A DNA stretch of 64,000 nt, from assembly GCA_944383015.1 (NCBI GenBank), contig CALWOC010000002.1:1-64000 (forward strand), given 5' to 3'. How positions within the stretch are numbered: the first letter of the stretch is position 1; each line of letters starts with the position of its first letter. Shown in pieces: positions 16,189 to 24,853 of the stretch. Source of the stretch: an uncultured Clostridia bacterium (GTDB lineage: Bacteria; Bacillota; Clostridia; TANB77; CAG-465). A program made the translations under genes and the position numbers. A model generated the notes under the pieces. That model was not told the DNA's origin and searched no databases. It saw nothing but the letters and a program-made list of their open reading frames with translations.

Positions 16189-16611
16189 ATGAAATACACA
16201 GAAGAAGAGGAATATGCAATTGGATATTATCTTGATAAAGAAATTTGTGCTGAAATTGAAATAAAAGATGATAAAGGAGAATTTTTAAAAGCATTAGGAA
16301 TTAATACAGAAGATTCTAATTTTGAAAGTCATTTGATTAGATTTAAAACACTTTTAAATCTAATAGAAAAGCAAAGAAAAGAAATAGAAAAATTAAAAGA
16401 ACATTTAAATCAATATTATGATGGCAAACTTTTTACAGCTAATCAATTAAAGGCAACAGAGAAAGAGCAAAACAAATATTTTATACATAAAGATAAAATA
16501 AGAGAAAAGATAAAAGCTAAAGAACTACAAAAGGAATTTGCAGAAACTATTGACGATAGAATCCATTTAGATGGAGAAATTTATATTTTAAAAGAATTGT
16601 TAGGAGAGTGA
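16189..16611 (+). CDS. Early coiled-coil protein, paralogue of the previous gene
   Basis: 140 residues beginning MKYTEEEEYAIGYYLDKE. It has the same KQRKEIEKLKE coiled coil and a C-terminal IREKIKAKELQKEF...ILKELLGE module as its neighbour. The repeated MKYTE start and end suggest a local duplication followed by divergence of the middle. Confidence 0.55.
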   Translation: MKYTEEEEYAIGYYLDKEICAEIEIKDDKGEFLKALGINTEDSNFESHLIRFKTLLNLIEKQRKEIEKLKEHLNQYYDGKLFTANQLKATEKEQNKYFIHKDKIREKIKAKELQKEFAETIDDRIHLDGEIYILKELLGE

Positions 16612-16616
16612 TACAA

Positions 16617-16865
16617 ATGAAATATATATGGTATAGATTTAAAACAAAATCAATTGAAGATTATAGACCATTAATAGATATGAGAGATATTCAATGTCCT
16701 TGGTGGTGTAGTGGAGAAGGAACAGATTATGCAATTATAATTTGTTATCTACCAAATGGGGAAGATTTATTAAAATATTGGGATGATGCTTATGATATTG
16801 ATTCTAAAGAAGTTGACGAAATAAAATATACAGATAGATTTAAAAAGCCAGATTGGATTGATTAG
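16617..16865 (+). CDS. Hypothetical early protein
   Basis: 82 residues rich in W and Y (MKYIWYRFKT, CPWWCSGEGTDYAIIICYLP), compact and likely globular. AGGAGAG sets ATG 16617. A WWCSGEG motif is notable but not one I can assign. Confidence 0.5.
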   Translation: MKYIWYRFKTKSIEDYRPLIDMRDIQCPWWCSGEGTDYAIIICYLPNGEDLLKYWDDAYDIDSKEVDEIKYTDRFKKPDWID

Positions 16866-16877
16866 GAGGGAAATTAA

Positions 16878-17444
16878 ATGAGAAAAATGAAAACATTGTT
16901 TAAAAGACAATTTGAAAATCATAAAGTCGCAAAATGTTTAGAAGAAATTGAACCAGAGTGTAAATGGGTATTAGATGGAGAGGGATATGCTACTGAAAAA
17001 ATAGATGGAACTTGTTGTATGATAAAAGATAATATATTATATAAAAGATTTGATTATAAAAAGGGTAGAAAGTTACCAGAAGGAGCGATTCCTTGTCAAG
17101 AGAAGCCAGATGAAATAACAAGACATTTTCCACACTGGGTTGAAGTAAGCAAAGATAAACCAGAAGATAAATATTTGGTTAAAGCATTTGAAGAAAAAGA
17201 AAAATGGGAAGATGGAACATATGAATTAATTGGAAAACATATTCAAGGTAATCCATATAATATGGGAAATGATAGACTAGAAAAACATGGGATTAGAATA
17301 TTAAAAGATGTACCAAGAAAATATGAAGGGATAAAAGAATATTTAGAAAATCATTATATAGAGGGAATAGTGTTTTATCGTGGAAATGGTGAAATGTGTA
17401 AAATAAAAAGGAGTGATTTTAATTATAAATGGAACAAAAAATAG
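16878..17444 (+). CDS. RNA ligase 1-like nucleotidyltransferase
   Basis: 188 residues with the covalent nucleotidyltransferase pattern: motif I EKIDGTC (lysine about 41), motif III-like YELIGKHI (about 115), motif IV EGIVFY (about 162) and motif V CKIKR (about 173). It is close in length to the minimal RNA ligase family found in phages (DUF5565 type). Such enzymes reseal broken RNA. Here it could repair tRNA cut by host anticodon nucleases such as the RloC-like protein at 4697-7063; that link is inference. Confidence 0.75.
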   Translation: MRKMKTLFKRQFENHKVAKCLEEIEPECKWVLDGEGYATEKIDGTCCMIKDNILYKRFDYKKGRKLPEGAIPCQEKPDEITRHFPHWVEVSKDKPEDKYLVKAFEEKEKWEDGTYELIGKHIQGNPYNMGNDRLEKHGIRILKDVPRKYEGIKEYLENHYIEGIVFYRGNGEMCKIKRSDFNYKWNKK

Positions 17445-17827
17445 AAGTAGGAGAATACATCAGAACAGAAGATGGGGCTATAGGAAAAGTAAAAAGAATA
17501 GAAACAGAATTAGAGGAAATAGATGGAATTAATAAATGGCATAAATGGTATGTATTTGATAAAAATATAGAGGAAATACATATAAATGAGTCATATATAA
17601 AAAAACATAGTTTTAATATAATAGATTTAATTGAAGAGGGAGATGTAATTGTATTAAGAGATAATAAAAAATATGAAGTTTTAAAAATTAGTTGGAGCAA
17701 AAGTAAAGGTAATCATATACATATAATAAATTCACTAAGAATGCAAGGTGGCGTAGATATATTTGCATATGATATTAAATCAATAGTAACAAAAGAACAA
17801 TTTAAAAATGTAGAATATAAAATTTAA
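17429..17827 (+). CDS. Hypothetical early protein, beta-rich
   Basis: 132 residues, beginning MEQKIEVGEYIRTEDGAIGKVKRIE, an SH3/KOW-like beta pattern, with a second similar unit IEEGDVIVLRDNKKYEVLKI. Common in clostridial phages. It overlaps the ligase gene by 16 bases and has AAGGAG upstream. Confidence 0.6.
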   Translation: MEQKIEVGEYIRTEDGAIGKVKRIETELEEIDGINKWHKWYVFDKNIEEIHINESYIKKHSFNIIDLIEEGDVIVLRDNKKYEVLKISWSKSKGNHIHIINSLRMQGGVDIFAYDIKSIVTKEQFKNVEYKI

Positions 17828-17847
17828 AGGTAAGAGGGAGGTATTAT

Positions 17848-18354
17848 ATGAAAAAAATACCTAGTAAAATAAGAAAATTATTAATTCAAAAATTAAAAGA
17901 TTATAAATGGATGGGACAAGAATTAATAGATATAGAAGAGAAACTAGATTCAAGTCCATCAGATTATAATAGCAGCATTAAAAGTAAAAATAAAATATCT
18001 AGAAGAACAGAAAATTTAGCAATTAAGTTAGCTGAAGATGAAAAATATCAGAATATCAAAGCTTGGAAAAATTGTATTGATGATTTAAGGATAGATTATT
18101 TTAATAACCATTTGTATTCAAAAAAGCTTAAAGCTGGAAGGCCAAAATTATACGATAATCCAGAATTAAAATTAAAATATTTAAATAAACGATACGTAGA
18201 AGGTACAAAAAAAATAAATAATGAAATGGTATTTGCACAATTACAATTAGAGGGATTTAATTATAGCATAATAGTATTTAAAAGAATGGTAGATAGTTTA
18301 TTATATGATTTATATAAAGAGGCAAAATTAAGAAATTTAATAAAATTTGAATAA
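17848..18354 (+). CDS. RinA/ArpU-like late transcription regulator
   Basis: 168 residues, basic and helical (KIRKLLIQKLKDYKWMGQELIDIEEKL), with a DNA-binding-like end FKRMVDSLLYDLYKEAKLRNLI. Proteins of this shape just before the terminase genes (DUF722, DUF1492 and RinA/ArpU groups) activate phage late genes. The assignment rests on position and general form more than on a decisive motif. Confidence 0.5.
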   Translation: MKKIPSKIRKLLIQKLKDYKWMGQELIDIEEKLDSSPSDYNSSIKSKNKISRRTENLAIKLAEDEKYQNIKAWKNCIDDLRIDYFNNHLYSKKLKAGRPKLYDNPELKLKYLNKRYVEGTKKINNEMVFAQLQLEGFNYSIIVFKRMVDSLLYDLYKEAKLRNLIKFE

Positions 18355-18407
18355 AGATACTTTTTTTAATAAAAAGTATGTTATTATGTTATTGGGTAAA
18401 AATTAGG

Positions 18408-18522
18408 AGAAGTATGAGAGTACTTCTTCTCTTTTTACAAGTTTAGAATGCTGATCTAGGAAAAAACCTTAGTTTTCATATATCATTCTATCTTTATGAG
18501 CAGTTTTTATACTGCTCTTTTT
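18408..18522 (+). terminator. Terminator cluster between early and late modules
   Basis: The gap holds a hairpin around AGAAGTA/TACTTCT with a T-run (about 18408-18436), a short CTAGG/CCTTAG hairpin (about 18456-18472) and a clear terminator GAGCAGT/ACTGCTC (18498-18504, 18511-18517) followed by T. An ordinary end to the early operon; the cos or pac site may also lie here, but no repeat proves it. Confidence 0.6.
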
Positions 18523-18565
18523 ATGTATTTATAAAACATATAGATAGATAAAAGGAGCAAGAAAA

Positions 18566-18754
18566 ATGAAAGAAAAAGAATATAAGGAAACAATTTATGA
18601 GGAAATAATAAAAGAAAAATATGGAGAAAAATTTATATATCAAGTTTATGATATAAAAAATAAACAGTGTTATAAGTGCATTAATAAAGGAAATATAAAA
18701 AAATGTAGATTAGAAATAGATAATAATAGATGTAAAAATTATAAAAGAAAATAA
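18566..18754 (+). CDS. Small cysteine-containing protein
   Basis: 62 residues, with CYKCINKGNIKKC and a last Cys near NNRCKNYKRK, so four cysteines that could form a small zinc knuckle. AAAGGAG precedes it. First gene of the late module; unknown family. Confidence 0.55.
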   Translation: MKEKEYKETIYEEIIKEKYGEKFIYQVYDIKNKQCYKCINKGNIKKCRLEIDNNRCKNYKRK

Positions 18755-18812
18755 ATCAATCTTATATAACGTTATTCAATGAAATAAAGAAGCGAGAGGA
18801 GGTAAAGCCATT

Positions 18813-18998
18813 ATGTTAGAAGTATTATTTATTATATTAATAATAATATTTAGTCCAGTTATATTAATAGCTGGATTTATTAGCTTGGCAATTATATTAG
18901 GAATAATTTATGCCATTTTTAGTGTACCAATTAATTTAGCAAAGCAGGTGAGAAAATGCAAAGAGGAAGACCAAGAAAATACACAAAATCTGAAATAA
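18813..18998 (+). CDS. Small hydrophobic protein
   Basis: 61 residues, nearly all one long or two short transmembrane helices (about 2-45), with a charged tail (RKCKEEDQENTQNLK). GAGGAGG upstream. It overlaps the small terminase start by 43 bases. Confidence 0.5.
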   Translation: MLEVLFIILIIIFSPVILIAGFISLAIILGIIYAIFSVPINLAKQVRKCKEEDQENTQNLK

Positions 18999-19342
18999 TG
19001 CAAAAGAAAATAAATAATTACTTTAAAGAATGTGATAAGAATAATGAGCCATATACAATAACTGGATTATGTTTAGTATTAGATATATGTAGGGATACAT
19101 TATTAGAATATACCAAAAATGAAGAATTTTCCGACACTATAAAAAAGGCAAAGTTAAAAGTAGAGAATTATCTAGAAAAACATTTAATAACAGATAATTC
19201 TACAACAGGTATAATATTCAATTTAAAAAATAATTTTGGTTGGAAAGATAAACAAGAGTTAGAACATAGTGGAAATATAAATAATCCGTTTGAAGGCTTA
19301 TCAACAGAAGAATTAAGGCAGTTGATAAACAATGATAAATAA
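18956..19342 (+). CDS. terS: Terminase small subunit
   Basis: 128 residues. After a basic start (MQRGRPRKYTKSEIMQKKI) comes a helix-turn-helix (EPYTITGLCLVLDICRDTLLEY), then oligomerisation helices and the end ELRQLINNDK. It recognises the packaging site and hands DNA to the large subunit, whose gene begins 11 bases before this one ends. Confidence 0.85.
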   Translation: MQRGRPRKYTKSEIMQKKINNYFKECDKNNEPYTITGLCLVLDICRDTLLEYTKNEEFSDTIKKAKLKVENYLEKHLITDNSTTGIIFNLKNNFGWKDKQELEHSGNINNPFEGLSTEELRQLINNDK

Positions 19343-20735
19343 TAAAGTAAAAGAAGAATTAATAAAACAAGCACGTTTAGAATTAGCTAGACGTGATTTT
19401 TTTGAGTATTGTAAATTAACTGCACCAGATTTTTATAAAGATGATAGGTTATTTCTAAAAGACATGTGTAATCAATTACAAGATTTTTATGAAAGTAAAG
19501 ATAGGTTCTTAGTAATTAATTTGCCACCAAGACATGGAAAATCAAGAACAGCTAGTAAATTAGTAGAATGGATATTAGGAAAGAATACAAAAGAAAAAAT
19601 AATGACTGGATCCTATAACGAGATTTTGTCTGGCACTTTTGCAAAATCTGTAAGAGATGAAATAGCATCAGAAAAAACAGAAGGAATAATAGCATATTCA
19701 GATATATTTCCTAATACCAAAATCAAATATGGAGAATCTAGTGCTAATAAATGGGCATTAGAAGGAAGTGGACAAGCTAACTATTTAGCGACATCTCCAA
19801 AAGGTACAGCAACAGGATTTGGATGTACTATTATGATAATAGATGATCTAATAAAAAATGTTGAAGAAGCATATAACGAGAATACCCTGCAAAAGCAAAT
19901 AGATTGGTTTAATAATACTATGTTATCTAGAACAGAAACAGGATTTAAATTAATTATAATAATGACGAGATGGGCAAATGGAGATTTAGCAGGCTATATA
20001 TTAGAAAATTACAATAATGTAAGACATATAAACTATAAAGCTGTAAAAGATGATGGAACTATGCTGTGTGATGACATATTAAATAAAGAGGATTATTTAT
20101 TAAAAACAAAGAATATGAACAAAGATATTGTTTATGCTAATTATCAACAAGACCCAATAGATGTTAAAAATAGATTATATAGCGCATTTAAAACTTATGA
20201 TAAATTACCACCTGCACATTACATTATGAATTATACAGATACAGCAGATGAAGGAAAAGATTATTTATGTTCAATAGATTATCAAATGTACAATAATTCT
20301 TATTACATTTTAGATGTTATATACACACAAGATTCAATGGAGATAACAGAGCCAGCAGTGGCAGAAATGCTTACAAAAGATCATGTTGGATATTCTAATA
20401 TAGAAAGTAATAATGGTGGAAGAGGATTTGCAAGAAATGTAATATCTAATTTAAGAAAATTAGGTAATAGACATACAAATGTTAGATGGTTTCATCAAGG
20501 AGAAAATAAAATGGCAAGAATATTAAGTAATTCAACAGGTGTTATGAATAATATATATTTTCCAATAAATTGGGAAGATAAATGGCCAGAATTCGCAAAG
20601 CATTTAAAGCATTATGTAAGAACAGGAAAAAATCAACATGATGATGCAGAAGATTGTTTAACTGGTGTTTATGAAAATCCTAAACCAAAAAATGGAAATA
20701 TGACAATGACAAATAAATCGTTTGTAAGTATGTAG
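19332..20735 (+). CDS. terL: Terminase large subunit
   Basis: 467 residues. The ATPase domain has the P-loop LPPRHGKSRTA (about 64-72) and Walker B TIMIIDD (about 166-172); the RNase H-like nuclease domain has CSIDYQ (about 313) and the terminal acidic HDDAEDCL (about 436). It powers DNA into the procapsid and cuts concatemers. Length and order (small terminase, large terminase, portal) are standard. It ends in TAG, showing that TAG is an ordinary stop here. Confidence 0.93.
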   Translation: MINNKVKEELIKQARLELARRDFFEYCKLTAPDFYKDDRLFLKDMCNQLQDFYESKDRFLVINLPPRHGKSRTASKLVEWILGKNTKEKIMTGSYNEILSGTFAKSVRDEIASEKTEGIIAYSDIFPNTKIKYGESSANKWALEGSGQANYLATSPKGTATGFGCTIMIIDDLIKNVEEAYNENTLQKQIDWFNNTMLSRTETGFKLIIIMTRWANGDLAGYILENYNNVRHINYKAVKDDGTMLCDDILNKEDYLLKTKNMNKDIVYANYQQDPIDVKNRLYSAFKTYDKLPPAHYIMNYTDTADEGKDYLCSIDYQMYNNSYYILDVIYTQDSMEITEPAVAEMLTKDHVGYSNIESNNGGRGFARNVISNLRKLGNRHTNVRWFHQGENKMARILSNSTGVMNNIYFPINWEDKWPEFAKHLKHYVRTGKNQHDDAEDCLTGVYENPKPKNGNMTMTNKSFVSM

Positions 20736-20744
20736 GAGGAAAAA

Positions 20745-22361
20745 ATGTTAAGATATAGCGAATTAAAATTAACGGAAGAAAATAGTATAACAGCTATATA
20801 TAGTAAAGCTGTTGAAGAATTAGATATTAGGAGAAAATTATATGAGCAATATAGGAGAAAGTTATCTGATGAAGAAATGGCTAGTTTGACAGATGAGGAA
20901 ATAAAAGTACCTTTAGAAAGATATATAAGTATAATGGCAGCAGGATATTTTGGAGGAAAAGCTCCGACATATAAAGTAAAAGAATTTAATGAAGAAAAGA
21001 ATAAAGTAATAAAAGAGTTATTTGACCATGAAATTAATAATGTAAAAGAAGTTTCTGAAATAAAAGCTTTAATAACACACATAACAGATTATAATAATGA
21101 TTCATCACATTATTTACATATGGTTTTAGATTATCTTATAAAAAGAGCTTGTTACGAAATATATTACAAAGATAAAAATACAGGAGAAATAACAATAGCT
21201 AGAAGTGATGCTTTAGAAACTGTTGCAATATGGGATTATTCTTTACCTAAAAAATTAATAGGATTATATAGAATAATACGTACTTATATGGCCAATGGTG
21301 AATATCAACAAATGGTAGAATTAACTACGTCAAATGGTAAAAGGTATTATTATGATACTCCAGAAAAGAGAAAACTTTTTGGAACAAAAGAATATGAAGA
21401 AAAATTTAAAGATGAGCCATTATTTAAAGAAAAAATTGATGAAAGACAAGCTAAAAGGTGGAATAATGAAATTCCAGCAACAGCTATCGAAAATTGTGAC
21501 GGAATGGCAATATTTGAACCAGTTATAAGTTTAATAAAAGCATATGAAAGATGTATTCAAAATTCAAGAAATATATTTAAATATAATGATGATGCTATTT
21601 TAAAAGTTATTGGATATGAACCAGAAAATCCACTAATAATACAAGACAAAAAAGGAAATGATGTAATAAATCCTGCTAGAATAAAAGAAGATGAGTACGT
21701 ATTAAATAGTAGAGTTCGATACTTAGATGGAAGTAAAGATGTAAATAGTGATATCGCATGGGTAGAAAAAAATGTAAATGATACAGCTTTACAAAATCAT
21801 AAGAAGACGTTAATAGATATAATTTGTTTATGTTCTTTTTGTCCAAATATGACAGATTTAGGATTTACGCAAGCAGATAATAATGCAGCTCTTGAAAAAA
21901 AGTTTTTTAGTTTACAACAGTACATAGCAACATTTGAAGGAGAATTTATAGAAGGATTAAAGAGAAGGTGGAGGATTATACTGGATAAATTTAATAAAGA
22001 AAAAGGAAAAAGTTATGATTTTAGAGACATAGAAATAAAACTAAATAGAAACTTACCATCAGATAGAGCAACAGATATTACAAATGCTTTAAAAGTAAGA
22101 GGATTATTACCAGATGAAACAATTATAAATTTATTAAATATGGATTTAGATGCATCAAATGAATTAGCTAAAATGGACAAGCAAAATAAAGAAAATATAA
22201 AGAAAAATGCTGAAAATATGAAATTACTTGGGCGAGATACTGATAATCCAATATTAAATTTAGGCAAAGAAAATAGTAATAAACAATTTGAACAAAAAGA
22301 AGTAAAAAAAAATGATATAAAGCAAAAAGATTTACCTAATAAAGATGTTCAAAAAGAATAG
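20745..22361 (+). CDS. Portal protein, SPP1 gp6-like
   Basis: 538 residues. It has the portal pattern ERYISIMAAGYFGGKAPTYKV (about 65), a central wing, the crown-like region and the hydrophilic tail. Typical words are LQNHKKTLIDIICLCSFCPNMTD and FSLQQYIATFEGEF. Twelve copies form the channel through which DNA enters and leaves. It follows terL by nine bases. Confidence 0.9.
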   Translation: MLRYSELKLTEENSITAIYSKAVEELDIRRKLYEQYRRKLSDEEMASLTDEEIKVPLERYISIMAAGYFGGKAPTYKVKEFNEEKNKVIKELFDHEINNVKEVSEIKALITHITDYNNDSSHYLHMVLDYLIKRACYEIYYKDKNTGEITIARSDALETVAIWDYSLPKKLIGLYRIIRTYMANGEYQQMVELTTSNGKRYYYDTPEKRKLFGTKEYEEKFKDEPLFKEKIDERQAKRWNNEIPATAIENCDGMAIFEPVISLIKAYERCIQNSRNIFKYNDDAILKVIGYEPENPLIIQDKKGNDVINPARIKEDEYVLNSRVRYLDGSKDVNSDIAWVEKNVNDTALQNHKKTLIDIICLCSFCPNMTDLGFTQADNNAALEKKFFSLQQYIATFEGEFIEGLKRRWRIILDKFNKEKGKSYDFRDIEIKLNRNLPSDRATDITNALKVRGLLPDETIINLLNMDLDASNELAKMDKQNKENIKKNAENMKLLGRDTDNPILNLGKENSNKQFEQKEVKKNDIKQKDLPNKDVQKE

Positions 22362-22373
22362 AGGTGTTGTATA

Positions 22374-23963
22374 ATGTGGCAACATCATGATAAACAAATG
22401 AAAGAACTAAATAAGATATATAGTAAAATTAGTAAACAAACTAAAAATAGGTTACAAGAAATCTTTAAAGTGCTTGATTTAAGCTATGATAATCTTTACA
22501 ATATTGCAGATAAAAAATTTAAAAGTATGATAGATGTAAAAATAGTCGAGTGGAAAGATAAAAAGCTTTTAAAAGGCTATTTTGGAGTTCTAGCAAATAA
22601 TATATATAATAGAACAAGAGTAAAGAATAGTGAAATATTAGAACTATTAATATATAGTGCATATATAGAAGAGCAAAGTAAGTTAGATGAATATGAAAAT
22701 CAAATAATTTATGATGACATGAACTATTATTATATGAAAGGTCAAGAGGAAGTAAATGAAAGTTTGCCTAAAAATAAGCGAAAAGAAATATTAACATTAA
22801 CAGATATATTATTTTTAAGCTTATTAGCAATGAATGATAGTTCTGGATATAATCTTAATATATATAAACAGATAGTAGTAAAGAATAATACAGATAAGTT
22901 ATATAGACAAGCTATAATAAATATAAATCAACAAAAAGAATTAGATATAGATGATGTTGAATTTCAAAATATTATAGATAGACAAGTAGATAATAAGATT
23001 AAAATTAATGGGGATAAAATATTCGGAGCTTTTGATCATAAACTAATAGAATTAGATAATAAAGCAAAAATTGAGGGAATAAAATTATTAGATAAAAAAG
23101 GAAAGATAAAGTTTATAGCAATAGAAGATAATGTAACAACAAAAATGTGTCAAAGCTTAAACAATCAGGTATTTAATATAAATGACTGGAATGAGTTTTA
23201 TAGATATAGTAAATCAAACGATAGAATAGTTAAATATAGGTGTTATGGTTTGATACCAGGTTTGAATAGTCCGCCTATAGATGATGGTTTTCATTGGTGC
23301 AGAAGCTATATACAATATATAAAATATAGTAATTATAATTTAAAAGAAAGAAAAAGAATATTTAAAGATAAAATTTCTAGCTACAATTGGAATGGAGTTA
23401 GTAAAATAGCAATTCTTCAGAATATAGCAAGAGCAAACATGGTTGTTAAAGATTTTCCTATGTTACAAAATAAAATAAATCAAATTAATTTAACTAGTGG
23501 ACAACAATATTTTATGGCTATAACACCTTTACAAAACTCATATATGTTAGATATTAACAAAGACTTATTTATTTCTGTAAAAAATGCTAGAACTAATTAT
23601 GAAAAGATGGTAAAATTAGGTCAAGCACCTAAATCAACAACGTATAAAGATATTTTAACTCATGAATTGGGACATGCAGTAAATTTTGAAATATTAAAAA
23701 TAAAATATAAAAAAGACAATAAATTAATAAGTGAAGATTGGAATAATTGTTATACATCAACAGAAATAGTGAATAGGGCTTTAAAGAATATTGGTATTAA
23801 AGACTTTGATGAAAAAATTAATGAATTAAAAAAGATTTCAGAATACAGCTTAGAAAATTCAGAAGAGACTATAGCTGAAGCTTTTTGTGATTATTATTCA
23901 AATAGAGGAGATGCAAGTTTGATTAGTAAAGAAATAGTTAAGATTGTAAAGGAGTGGTTTTAA
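22374..23963 (+). CDS. MuF-type minor head protein fused to HExxH metallopeptidase
   Basis: 529 residues. The first two thirds form an SPP1 gp7/MuF-like minor head protein, with the usual core FIAIEDNVTTKMCQSLNNQ (about 245) and GFHWCRSYI (about 305). The last 110 residues are unlike ordinary MuF proteins: ILTHELGHAVNFE (about 425) supplies an HExxH zinc site, and NSEETIAEAFCDYYSN (about 500) a likely third ligand. That is a zincin, as in MuF proteins with toxin domains. It may be injected with the DNA. It ends in a TAATG overlap with a small gene. Confidence 0.85.
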   Translation: MWQHHDKQMKELNKIYSKISKQTKNRLQEIFKVLDLSYDNLYNIADKKFKSMIDVKIVEWKDKKLLKGYFGVLANNIYNRTRVKNSEILELLIYSAYIEEQSKLDEYENQIIYDDMNYYYMKGQEEVNESLPKNKRKEILTLTDILFLSLLAMNDSSGYNLNIYKQIVVKNNTDKLYRQAIININQQKELDIDDVEFQNIIDRQVDNKIKINGDKIFGAFDHKLIELDNKAKIEGIKLLDKKGKIKFIAIEDNVTTKMCQSLNNQVFNINDWNEFYRYSKSNDRIVKYRCYGLIPGLNSPPIDDGFHWCRSYIQYIKYSNYNLKERKRIFKDKISSYNWNGVSKIAILQNIARANMVVKDFPMLQNKINQINLTSGQQYFMAITPLQNSYMLDINKDLFISVKNARTNYEKMVKLGQAPKSTTYKDILTHELGHAVNFEILKIKYKKDNKLISEDWNNCYTSTEIVNRALKNIGIKDFDEKINELKKISEYSLENSEETIAEAFCDYYSNRGDASLISKEIVKIVKEWF

Positions 23964-24127
23964 TGTATTATGGAAAAATGCCATGGATAAAATGGTTTTC
24001 TGGAGAGTATGATGAGCATAATCAGGCAAAATTAAAACAAGATACACCAGAAGATATAAAGAAAGAATATGAGGAATATAAAAGGAAAAAGAGAGAGGCA
24101 TTTGAAAAAGAGGGTATTATATATTAA
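23963..24127 (+). CDS. Small protein after MuF gene
   Basis: 54 residues (MYYGKMPWIKWFSGEYDEHN, then a charged helical tail EEYKRKKREAFEKEG). It begins at the TAATG overlap with the MuF-peptidase gene and has AAGGAG upstream, so it is coupled to it. It could be an immunity partner for the peptidase domain, or an ordinary head protein; neither can be shown. Confidence 0.6.
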   Translation: MYYGKMPWIKWFSGEYDEHNQAKLKQDTPEDIKKEYEEYKRKKREAFEKEGIIY

Positions 24128-24142
24128 TTAAAATTGATTAAA

Positions 24143-24172
24143 ACATTTACTTTTTTGAGTAAGTGTTTTTTT
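24143..24172 (+). terminator. Terminator before scaffold gene
   Basis: ACATTTACT pairs with AGTAAGTGT (one G-U) and is followed by seven T. It probably reduces read-through from packaging genes into the capsid genes. A pair of similar segments follows at about 24207-24262, with GTTATAG and GTAAAAG in each. Confidence 0.6.
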
Positions 24173-24280
24173 ATGCGTTTTATCCTAGTTAGCATTGAAT
24201 AAAGGAGTTATAGTTAGACTACTGTAAAAGGTCACATTTGTATGGTTATAGTACCGTAAAAGCTAAAGGAGGATGTCATT

Positions 24281-24838
24281 ATGGACGAAGAAAAAAAGAG
24301 TTTGGAAAATGGTTCTGCCGTAAATGAACCAAAAGTTGAAACATCAAAGGTAGAAGAAAAAACTTTTACTAGAGATGAAGTAAATAAAATGATTAATGCA
24401 GAAAAGCTAAAGGAAAGAGAATCTATTGTAAAAGAGTATGAATCTAAAAAGCAAGAAGCAGAAAAATTAGCTAAAATGGATGAAGAACAAAAAAGAAGTT
24501 ATGAAACAGAACAAGCAACTCAAAGAGCTATAAAAGCAGAAAAGGAACTTCAAGCATATAAGCTAAAAGATGAAACCATTAGACAAGCTAATAGTAAAGG
24601 AATAGATATAGATTTAATTGATACATTAGATTTTGAGAAAGAAACAGCAGAAAGCATTAATAAAAAGCTAGAAATTTTTGAAAAAATTGTAAAAAAAGAA
24701 AGGGAGAAGGCAATAGAACAATATTCAAGAGAGCCGGCTCCTAAAACAGGAGAAGGTGTTTATCAAAAGGAGTTAAAGGATATGAGTTATGATGAATTAG
24801 CAGAATATTTTGATAAGCATCCAAATGTAAATGTTTAA
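24281..24838 (+). CDS. Phage scaffolding protein (DUF4355-like)
   Basis: 185 residues, acidic and almost entirely coiled coil (FTRDEVNKMINAEKLKERE, EAEKLAKMDEEQKRSYETEQ), ending DELAEYFDKHPNVNV. This is the shape of scaffolding proteins that shape the procapsid and then leave. It sits directly before the major capsid gene, with GGAGG ahead of the start. Confidence 0.83.
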   Translation: MDEEKKSLENGSAVNEPKVETSKVEEKTFTRDEVNKMINAEKLKERESIVKEYESKKQEAEKLAKMDEEQKRSYETEQATQRAIKAEKELQAYKLKDETIRQANSKGIDIDLIDTLDFEKETAESINKKLEIFEKIVKKEREKAIEQYSREPAPKTGEGVYQKELKDMSYDELAEYFDKHPNVNV

Positions 24839-24853
24839 TAAGGGGGAAGAAAA

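Noticed and set aside
24207-24265. Possible riboswitch before the scaffold gene
   Set aside because: No stable multi-helix structure or known aptamer pattern; only an imperfect duplication is visible.
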